This document shows, in pieces, positions 12,049 through 18,810 of a stretch of DNA of 18,810 bases. The stretch is taken from the NCBI GenBank assembly GCA_014377495.1, contig JACMPN010000490.1, forward strand, positions 1-18,810, written 5' to 3'. Source of the stretch: Candidatus Sericytochromatia bacterium. GTDB taxonomy: Bacteria > Cyanobacteriota > Sericytochromatia > JACMPN01. How positions within the stretch are numbered: position 1 is the first letter of the stretch; every line of letters begins with the position of its first letter. The notes below the pieces were generated by a model that ran no database searches, was not told the origin of the DNA, and was given only the letters and a program-made list of their open reading frames with translations. The translations under genes were made by a program, and so were the position numbers.

Positions 12049-15000
12049 TCAGGGCTTGAGCCGGGTCGCCGGATCGCCCAATAGCAGCCAGCCTGAAACC
12101 TCGTCCTCCCACAACGGGCCGCCCTGCAGGTAAAGCTGCAGCTTGGCCAGGGTCAGGGCCGTGCCCAGATCGAGGCCTGGATCCTGGGTATAGCGGGCTA
12201 GGAAAGGCAGCATCACGGCCTGGTTGGTCGGCAAGGTGAAGCCGGAACTGCTGAGGAAGGCCACGGCGCCCGTGCGATCGGCCGCCATCATCGCCTCGCC
12301 GAGGCTGGGGAACCAGGGGCTCGCAAAATACCCGTTCAGGCAGTTGGCTGCGATGACGACGCCAGCCTGACCGTTGGGCAGCCAGTTCGGCAGGTCGTCG
12401 CCGTTGAAAATGTCTTCCTGCGTCCAGCCCCAGTCGCTGCCATGACCGATGTATGTCGTCAGGCCGGCGCCAAGGTGCAGGCGGTCTTTCATGGCGGCGG
12501 TATCGCGCACGCCGTAGGTGTCCCAGCGCCGGGCGGGAAAGGATTCCCTGAACCGTGCGGCCATGTCGGCAAAGGCCGGATCGTCATCGTCGTGGATGGT
12601 GATGCTGCCCGTCGTCCAGGGGGCCGTGACGGCGTCATAGGCTTTCACCTTGGCGACCATCGCCCGGGCCTCGTCGACGGAGTTCACAGGCATCCGGCCG
12701 ACGAAGTATGGGGGGAGTGCCTGGCCACCCGCCTGGCTGACCAGGCGGGTATCGTCGGGCACCTCGCCGACGAGCCGGGTTTCGCTCATCAGGGGGGGCA
12801 ACGGATTCGGCATGTGTTGTCCGGTCCGGTCCAGCGCATCGTAATGACCGTCACCCAATAACAGCACGTAGCTCGGCGTGGGGGCCTGCCAGTTGGCGGC
12901 GGCCCAACGCAGAAAGGCCTGTATCGCCTGCGGTTCCGGATGACCGCCGGCGAACTCCTCGTAGATGCGCTCAACCGGTACGACCAGCGTTTTCAGGCCC
13001 TGCTGCTCACGGTGTGCCGCCAAGTCGGCTGCGACCTCGGCAAAGGCTGCCGGCGTGATGATCAGGTAGTCGGCGCACAAGGCAGGATCATGAAGCACCG
13101 GCCCAGCCACCACGGCTTGCCGAGCCAGGGACACCCCGCCGTCGTCCCGGCTGATGGTTGCATAGGCGGTCGTGGCGTCGGCTGACGGATCGGAAAGCCG
13201 GCCCAGCCCGCCGGCAAGCGCCATCTGTTCCGCCATGGCCAGGTTTCCTGCCGCATCACGGCGGTATACGTCCGTCGTGGCGACGGCATCGGGAATCGTG
13301 GCCACCCAGCCGGTGGTCGGACTGGCCATGCCGGGCAACACGCCATCTGCCTGCCAGTCAGCCCCGTAGGTCAGGTCCAGACGGTCAAAGTAGACCAAAG
13401 CCCTGGCTTCACCGATCAGTTGCAGGCGGACGGCATTGTCGCCTGTCCGCAGGAGGGCCGCCGGCACCGTCAGTTCGGTCCGTTCAAATTGGGCGCCCGT
13501 CCAGGTCGCGTGGCCCAGGAGTGCGTCGTTCAGCCAGATCCCGACTTTTTGGCGCTGGCCGGCTGTTTTTCCGACATTCAGGCTGGCGAGGGTGACGGTC
13601 AGGCGGGCCGCCGTGATCGGATCCAGGATCCGGTCAGGGATCGCCAGTGTCTTGGTGACCACCTCATGGTTTGTGGCCAGGTAATCGCTGAACCAGTGAT
13701 CCGTGGCGGCGTCAGGCGGCGCGTTACTGATGTACTGGCTGGGCTCCCGATAGGTGACCGTTTTCCGCCGCCAGGCGGGCGTCTGTCCGTCCGGGGCCGC
13801 CGCAAAGGTGGCCATCCGTCGCCCGGGTGCGGTCCCGACGACGAGGTCATAGCGGGCCGTGGCGGTGTAGCGGTTACCGACGGCCTCAGCATAGAAGGTC
13901 AGGGAATCGACTTGCCCGGCGGATGTCCGGAGGTGCATCGGGACCTCGTGACCGCGATGCCAGAGCTGCCAGCGGTCCGGATGGCTCAGGTCGAATCCGG
14001 CTGCCTGGAGACGGGCAGCGGTCAACCGGTGCAGCCCGGAACGGTCCACCGACAGGCGCAGGCCGCCCGTCTCCGGCGTCCGGTAGCCGTCGTCAACGGT
14101 GGGCATGGTCGAGCGCCAACGCACCAGTACCCCCTGGTCCGCCGCCAACCGCGACAGGGCCAGATCGAAGCGGGACCGCCGGTCATCGCCGTTGCCGTCC
14201 TGAAGCACATCCGCCGGTGTGTTCAGGCTGAGTCGCAGGCGCAGTGTGCGGTACTGGGTGACGGTCCGGGTGCTTGCTTCGTAGACGACCGGATACAGCT
14301 TCACACGCAGGAGGTCCATGTCACGCAGGGTGATCGGCGTGTCGCCAACCGCAGCCACCGCCGGAAAGAGCCCGGTCTGCGACAGGGTGCTGAACCCGAA
14401 CTGCATGTGCTGCTGGAGGGCTGCGGCTGAAAGCTGCGAGGGGACCGCCACCCGTTCGAGGACGACGCTCGCTGGTTGGGGCACAGGCACCCGGCCGGCG
14501 CTGGAGCGGGGAGTCGTGACGGTGGCCGCCGTGGGCCGACTGCTGGCGCCCGCCCGCGGGGTGGACGGGACGTAGCCGGTGCCCCCGCCTGCGCTGCCGC
14601 CAGTGAAGCGGACGACAGGCGGATCGACGTCAGAAAGAATCAGGGGGTCTTCACGGCCGAGTACTGCGAGGGTGTAGCCGGTGCCCACGGGCAAGCCAAA
14701 GCCGGCGAGCGCCATCGGCAGCTCCACCTGGCCGTCGTCCTGGATGGTTGGCAATCCGGGGATCACTAGGCGGGTATAGCCACCTTCTTTCCGGGCCTGG
14801 AGCGGCGGTAGGCGCAGGGTCACCGTGGCACCGGTCCGATCGGCCTCGTCCACGGTCAGATAGGCGGCACTGGTCTTGGCGGGGGCGTTGAACTCTTTGC
14901 GGCTGATCGGGGTGGTCGCCGGCAGGGCCGTCGACGTCGGCTGCCAGGCGACGGTCGTGGTGCCGGTCTGGGGAACGGCCACCTCCAGGGGGCCATGGAG

Positions 15001-18000
15001 GGCCGTCAGGCCACCAAGCTCAGTGTCCTCCAGCCAATAAAACAAGGTCGTGCCGGCGCTGATGCTGTCGTCATGCCAGTTGTAGTTGCGGTCCGTATTT
15101 TGGTCGCCGGGACCGCCGATCCAGCCATCGTGGAGCGGCGTGCGGGGTGCCGTGGCCGACGGGCTGCGGAACACACGGTAACCGAGATGTCGCACTTCGC
15201 GACCGCTCCGCCAGCGCAGGGTGACCCGGGCCGGGGTCGCCTCCGCCGTAAAGGCGGCCAGATCAACCGCCGATGCGGTCGTCACGGTCAGCGGCGGGAT
15301 CGAGCTGCCGCCACTCGGCGGGGCCCCGCTGGAGACGGCCGTGAAATTCGTCCCGAAGCTGGCCGCCTCCACATAGTAGGTCCCCGGCGGGGCGGCAGAA
15401 TCGGCCGCCACGTTGAAACTCAGGGTCAGGGTCTGGCCGGCGGCGATGTCACCCAGTGTGTCCCAGACCAGCGTGGTGCTGACGGCCGGATCGCCCGTCG
15501 CGGCGGCGATGGTCAGGTCCGAGGTGCCGGCCCGGTAAGCGAGATAACCGGGGAGCACCGCCCGCACGGTGGCGTTTTTGGCGGCAGTCAGCGGGCTGTT
15601 GTTTTTCAGGGCGAGCGTGTAGGTCGCCGTTGCGCCACCGGCGGCGATCGTCGCCGGCGTCACGGAATAGACGGTCAGGGTCACCTGCGGCACACTTGTG
15701 CCGCCTTGGGGCGGGCTGCTTTTGTGGGGATGAGCGGCTGGTAGACTGCCTTGCGTGCCCCATTTCCAGGCGAGGTAGCCTTCGAGTTTCTGCTTGTTGG
15801 CTGGGCTGAGCGCCGTGTTGCAGATGATGATCTCAGACATGCTGCCATTGTAGAACCGGCCGCCCGCAGGATCTTGGCCGATGTTCAGCGGATTCGACCC
15901 GGTCAGGTTGCCGATGGTGGACGCATTGGTTGAATCGGTGCCATTGAGCGACATTGTCTGGCTCGTGGCGGTGACATTGAGGTCCACAACCTGGTTGGTG
16001 CCGACGATCGGCGCCGGGCCGCCGGTCCAGCCGTACGTCGCACTGCTGTCCATCCAGTGGTACCCGAATGTGCCGCCAGGGTGAAAGTTCAGCCCGGTCG
16101 CCGTCGTTCGCCAGAACAGCAAGCCATTATAGGTGGTGGGGGCGGCCGATGGATTCATGACGACGTAATAGCTGGCCGTCTGCGCCCCAAGGTTCGTCGG
16201 GACCAGCGGATCGGTCATAAAGCTGGAGGTCCCGTTGAAGGTGACCGCCTTGGTGATGCTGCTGTGAACAGGCTGGTTGCCGAGGGTCGCCTGCACTGCA
16301 TGACGGTTGAAGCCGCTCTTGTCATTCCACTGGCTGAGCCGGTTGCTGCCGTCCTTTGTGATGGTGCTGGCATCGCTGCCGTCGAGCCAAAGCTGGACGG
16401 TGGTGCCCAGCAAGGCGGGAGTCCACGCATCAGTGCTGACGATGACCGTGCCGGAGGCGCTGGTGGTGCCGTTCGTGGTCGGCGAAAAGGTCTTGTAGGG
16501 ATGGGAAACCGGCAGGTTGCCCTGGGCGCCCCATTTCCAGGCCAAAAGGCCTTCGACTTTCTGCCGGTCTGTCAAGCTCAGGGTCGTGTCGCAGATAATC
16601 ACTTCCGACATCGTGCCGTTGAAATACCGGCCGCCCGCCGGGTCCTGGCCGACGTTCAGACTTGTCGTTCCCGACAATGCCCCGATCGCGAAGGTGTTGG
16701 TGTAATCCGTGCCGTTCAGCGTCACGATCTGGCTGGCCGGGGCCACTGTCAGATCGACGACCTGGTTGCTGCCGACGATCGGCGCCGGGCCGCCGGTCCA
16801 GCTGTACGTCGCGGGGTTGTCCATCCAGTGATAGCCGATTCTGCCGCTGGGGTTGAAGTTCAGGCCGGTCGCTGTGCCCCGCCAGAAGAGCATTCCAAGG
16901 TAATTGGTGGGGGCGACGGCCGGCTTGACCACTGCAAACAGTGTCGCCGCCGTACTGCCAAGGTTGTTCGGAGTCAGGGGATCGGTCATGTAGCTCGAAG
17001 AGCCGTTGAAGACAAGGCTTTTGGTGGTGGCGTCGTAGCTCGGCTGGCTGACACCGATGGCCTGGACGGCATGGCGGCTGTTGCCGCTCTTGTCATTCCA
17101 CTGGGTGACGTTGCTGCCGGAAAGCGACACGGTGGAGGCGTCGGCCGCATCCAGCCAGAGCTTTAGCGTCGGGCCGAGGTCGGTGGGCGCAAAGGTTTTG
17201 GTCCCTTCGACGGTCAAGGGGGCGGAGGCATACGCACCCACCACCCCATAGGTGCCGGTGGTCAAGCCTGACGTGAGCTGGACGTTGAGATCCAGTGTCG
17301 AGGCAGCGGTCAGCGCAGCGCTGAATATCCAGTGCAAGGCTCCGTCAGAACCCAGGACGCCGTTGCCCAGAGCTGTCCAGGCCCCGTTGTTGATGCGGTA
17401 TTGGGCGGTGCCGGCCACTTGGGTGAAACCGTCGGGCAGCAGTTCGGAGACGTCATGGTTGGAGAGGGTCAAAGTGCCGGAATTGGCCACGGACGTGGTG
17501 ACCGAGACCGTCCCGCCCGGCGCCACGGTATCCGGTGAAAACGCCTGGGTCACGGAGGCCGACGAAAGCTGGCCACCGACCGAGACCGTCGCCAGGTTGC
17601 CGCTGTCCATACTGTAGACACCACCCGTAAGCACCACCCGGGATCCGTAGCTCCCGGATGGTGCGGCGATGGACACCGCATAGGCATAATTGAGTTGCAC
17701 CCATTCACCGGCGTTCAGATTCGGATCACCGCTGCCATATGTCTGCAACAGGGTGTACAGGTCCTGAAAGTTCCAGGCGGCCAGTTGCGCTGAGGTGGGC
17801 GGGGTCTGGGGGCGGCTCCAGGTCATCGTCATCGTGCCGGTATTGCGCGACCAGCCGGCGACCACCGCATTCGGATGGGTCAGGGTCAGCTTGGGGCTCA
17901 GCACCGGGCCGGCACTGTTCGAGTTATTGGAAATGCGCAGCTTGTAGTTAACGGTCCCGGGTGCCGTCACTGCCGAAGGTGACGCCGACAAACCAATGTC

Positions 18001-18633
18001 AGCGCTGACCGACCCTTTGACTGTCACCCCGGCCATCGCCCCGGTGGCCACTGTGACACCCGACGTCAGACTCTGGCCGTAAGCTTGTGAGCCATACCAG
18101 CCTGCCGGCGTACCCCCGGGCACGCCGACCGAAAAGGTGACCTGCAGCGTGTCGTTGACCGCCAGTGGGTACCCGGTGCCGGGCTTCCAGTTCAACGTCA
18201 GATAAGAAGTGCCGTCCGTGGTCACGGTCGGCGCAGTCGTGTCCGGGGCGCCGGCATTGATCACCACACTCGTCGGACCGGGATAGGTCCAGGCCGGTGA
18301 TCCACTCGTCATCGTCCAGCGCGGCACGACCGTGTGGGGGATGGCGGCGATGTTCTTGATCGTCAGGCGGTAGACGATCGTCCCCGGGGGCGTGGTGACG
18401 AGGGGGGGCATCGTCACGGTCGACACTGACACGGACAGCGGATCGCCGACCGCCTTGGTGGCAAAGGTCCGCGACGGGACACTGTAAGGCCCGCCCTCGC
18501 CGGCATCGTCGCGGTAGATGTAGGCCTGAGCGACAAGGTTGCCCAGGCAACCCACCAGCCAGAGGGCAATGGCGACAACGCATAGAACAGCTCGCCGTCG
18601 ATGGTTGTCGTGCATCGGTGTCCCCATTTCCAT
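12049..18633 (-). CDS. Giant exported C25 (gingipain-family) cysteine peptidase with LamG-like and Ig-like repeats
   Basis: A 2194-residue protein. The N-terminus has a basic region and hydrophobic core (AVLCVVAIALWLVGC) with LVGC fitting a lipobox, while VAQA could be a signal peptidase I site. Residues about 45-480 are immunoglobulin-like/DUF11 repeats. Two LamG-type lectin-like domains lie at about 486-712 and 742-969, each with LWLD near the start and MSEV/IIIC ... LEG.LAWKWG at the end. A further DUF11-like domain (980-1110), an Fn3-like domain (about 1125-1230) and a gingipain-propeptide-like region follow. The C-terminal 350 residues are the C25 catalytic domain, with YIGHGSDWGW (H2064) and AANCLNGYF (C2098) as the dyad. 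There is no sortase motif or type IX sorting domain at the end. The ATG at 18633 lacks a Shine-Dalgarno; the ATG at 18615 behind GGGG is a good alternative. Probably a surface or secreted protease-adhesin. Confidence 0.88.
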   Translation of the reverse strand: MEMGTPMHDNHRRRAVLCVVAIALWLVGCLGNLVAQAYIYRDDAGEGGPYSVPSRTFATKAVGDPLSVSVSTVTMPPLVTTPPGTIVYRLTIKNIAAIPHTVVPRWTMTSGSPAWTYPGPTSVVINAGAPDTTAPTVTTDGTSYLTLNWKPGTGYPLAVNDTLQVTFSVGVPGGTPAGWYGSQAYGQSLTSGVTVATGAMAGVTVKGSVSADIGLSASPSAVTAPGTVNYKLRISNNSNSAGPVLSPKLTLTHPNAVVAGWSRNTGTMTMTWSRPQTPPTSAQLAAWNFQDLYTLLQTYGSGDPNLNAGEWVQLNYAYAVSIAAPSGSYGSRVVLTGGVYSMDSGNLATVSVGGQLSSASVTQAFSPDTVAPGGTVSVTTSVANSGTLTLSNHDVSELLPDGFTQVAGTAQYRINNGAWTALGNGVLGSDGALHWIFSAALTAASTLDLNVQLTSGLTTGTYGVVGAYASAPLTVEGTKTFAPTDLGPTLKLWLDAADASTVSLSGSNVTQWNDKSGNSRHAVQAIGVSQPSYDATTKSLVFNGSSSYMTDPLTPNNLGSTAATLFAVVKPAVAPTNYLGMLFWRGTATGLNFNPSGRIGYHWMDNPATYSWTGGPAPIVGSNQVVDLTVAPASQIVTLNGTDYTNTFAIGALSGTTSLNVGQDPAGGRYFNGTMSEVIICDTTLSLTDRQKVEGLLAWKWGAQGNLPVSHPYKTFSPTTNGTTSASGTVIVSTDAWTPALLGTTVQLWLDGSDASTITKDGSNRLSQWNDKSGFNRHAVQATLGNQPVHSSITKAVTFNGTSSFMTDPLVPTNLGAQTASYYVVMNPSAAPTTYNGLLFWRTTATGLNFHPGGTFGYHWMDSSATYGWTGGPAPIVGTNQVVDLNVTATSQTMSLNGTDSTNASTIGNLTGSNPLNIGQDPAGGRFYNGSMSEIIICNTALSPANKQKLEGYLAWKWGTQGSLPAAHPHKSSPPQGGTSVPQVTLTVYSVTPATIAAGGATATYTLALKNNSPLTAAKNATVRAVLPGYLAYRAGTSDLTIAAATGDPAVSTTLVWDTLGDIAAGQTLTLSFNVAADSAAPPGTYYVEAASFGTNFTAVSSGAPPSGGSSIPPLTVTTASAVDLAAFTAEATPARVTLRWRSGREVRHLGYRVFRSPSATAPRTPLHDGWIGGPGDQNTDRNYNWHDDSISAGTTLFYWLEDTELGGLTALHGPLEVAVPQTGTTTVAWQPTSTALPATTPISRKEFNAPAKTSAAYLTVDEADRTGATVTLRLPPLQARKEGGYTRLVIPGLPTIQDDGQVELPMALAGFGLPVGTGYTLAVLGREDPLILSDVDPPVVRFTGGSAGGGTGYVPSTPRAGASSRPTAATVTTPRSSAGRVPVPQPASVVLERVAVPSQLSAAALQQHMQFGFSTLSQTGLFPAVAAVGDTPITLRDMDLLRVKLYPVVYEASTRTVTQYRTLRLRLSLNTPADVLQDGNGDDRRSRFDLALSRLAADQGVLVRWRSTMPTVDDGYRTPETGGLRLSVDRSGLHRLTAARLQAAGFDLSHPDRWQLWHRGHEVPMHLRTSAGQVDSLTFYAEAVGNRYTATARYDLVVGTAPGRRMATFAAAPDGQTPAWRRKTVTYREPSQYISNAPPDAATDHWFSDYLATNHEVVTKTLAIPDRILDPITAARLTVTLASLNVGKTAGQRQKVGIWLNDALLGHATWTGAQFERTELTVPAALLRTGDNAVRLQLIGEARALVYFDRLDLTYGADWQADGVLPGMASPTTGWVATIPDAVATTDVYRRDAAGNLAMAEQMALAGGLGRLSDPSADATTAYATISRDDGGVSLARQAVVAGPVLHDPALCADYLIITPAAFAEVAADLAAHREQQGLKTLVVPVERIYEEFAGGHPEPQAIQAFLRWAAANWQAPTPSYVLLLGDGHYDALDRTGQHMPNPLPPLMSETRLVGEVPDDTRLVSQAGGQALPPYFVGRMPVNSVDEARAMVAKVKAYDAVTAPWTTGSITIHDDDDPAFADMAARFRESFPARRWDTYGVRDTAAMKDRLHLGAGLTTYIGHGSDWGWTQEDIFNGDDLPNWLPNGQAGVVIAANCLNGYFASPWFPSLGEAMMAADRTGAVAFLSSSGFTLPTNQAVMLPFLARYTQDPGLDLGTALTLAKLQLYLQGGPLWEDEVSGWLLLGDPATRLKP
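15730..16409 (-). repeat. In-frame tandem duplication, unit 2 (LamG-like domain 2)
   Basis: This unit is related to 16501-17180 at an offset of 771 bp (257 codons). Matching landmarks include CATTTCCAGG at 15761 and 16532, and the stretch encoding WTGGPAPIVG in both. Protein landmarks shared with unit 1 are QWNDKSG, HAVQA, MTDPL, TATGLNF, GYHWMD, NIGQDPAGGR and LAWKWG. Confidence 0.85.
16501..17180 (-). repeat. In-frame tandem duplication, unit 1 (LamG-like domain 1)
   Basis: Partner of the unit at 15730-16409. Conservation is strongest in the sugar/ligand-face motifs (GYHWMD, GQDPAGGR) and weaker in the linker, so the duplication is old enough for synonymous and some replacement drift. Confidence 0.85.
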
Positions 18634-18810
18634 CTGATTCGTAACTGAAGATGAAAGCGTTGTAGCGCTAGTCGGACCCCACGCTGAACCTTAGTGTACG
18701 TCAATCAGGCGTTAAGCCGCTTTTTCTGTCTCAAGGCCAAAGTCGCGGCCCCCCTATTTACTGCGGGCCCCACGGCCGGTTAAAGGAGGGGGGGGACGAA
18801 GGACACACCC
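18634..18810. other. Non-coding region upstream of the giant protease
   Basis: No gene is visible. The stretch contains a perfect TAGCGCTA palindrome (18663-18670) about 30 bases ahead of the protease ATG, and GC-rich runs (18750-18796). TTGACG (minus strand, near 18700) resembles a -35 box but has no matching -10 at normal spacing. I see no riboswitch motif I can name. Confidence 0.3.

Noticed and set aside
16057..17166. Long plus-strand open frame (369 codons) opposite the LamG region
   Set aside because: It is antisense to a coherent giant protein, has no recognisable domains, and mirrors the tandem duplication and GC-rich codon pattern of the real gene.
18634..18810. Riboswitch (for example cyclic-di-GMP) upstream of the surface protease
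   Set aside because: I could not find the conserved core of any riboswitch class I know in this stretch.

Overview
The window is a GC-rich bacterial chromosomal segment with nine protein-coding genes and no RNA genes that I can recognise. Lineage is uncertain. The run mfd, then a membrane-anchored parvulin, then a methylase-MazG fusion (YabN type) resembles the Firmicutes mfd-prsA-yabN neighbourhood. A LpxB/MurG-like glycosyltransferase, a DUF697 membrane protein, a divergent flagellar rod/hook-type protein and a C25 (gingipain-family) secreted protease would also fit a deep-branching relative of Cyanobacteria (Sericytochromatia/Melainabacteria-like) or a similar poorly cultured phylum. I do not claim a specific taxon.

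Left part (1-3.2 kb). The first 320 bases hold no gene. They hold two copies of a structured repeat and a four-unit 11-bp tandem repeat. A small CxxC-x17-CxxC zinc-ribbon protein (minus strand) is divergent from an HD-domain phosphohydrolase (plus strand). A third copy of the structured repeat lies between the HD gene and a convergent GT-B glycosyltransferase-like gene, and its terminal arm supplies the last codons and stop codon of that gene. Among the three copies the two best preserved have almost identical cores (differences only in an apical loop and one closing pair). Their outer arms are unrelated in sequence yet complementary within each copy. This is the most unusual signal in the window.

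Middle part (3.2-5.8 kb). A DUF697 membrane protein faces a fused MntA-like nucleotidyltransferase/HepT-like polypeptide whose HEPN catalytic residues appear to be lost. Nine to eighteen bases upstream of that gene lies a FlgG/FlgF/FlgE-family gene. It has its own recognisable promoter and Shine-Dalgarno sequence but no conventional start codon at the expected position; an ATC codon sits there instead.

Right part (5.8-18.8 kb). mfd, ppiC/prsA-like and mazG/yabN-like genes form a tight minus-strand operon with 18-21 bp gaps, followed by a weak intrinsic terminator. Upstream of mfd is a 2194-residue exported protease. It has a signal peptide/possible lipobox, several immunoglobulin-like adhesion repeats, two LamG-like domains derived from a 771-bp in-frame tandem duplication, an Fn3-like domain and a C-terminal gingipain-type catalytic domain with an apparently intact His/Cys dyad.

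The mfd-ppiC-mazG set combines transcription-coupled repair, extracytoplasmic folding and nucleotide-pool cleaning. The remaining genes are mostly single cell-envelope or accessory functions with no obvious shared pathway.
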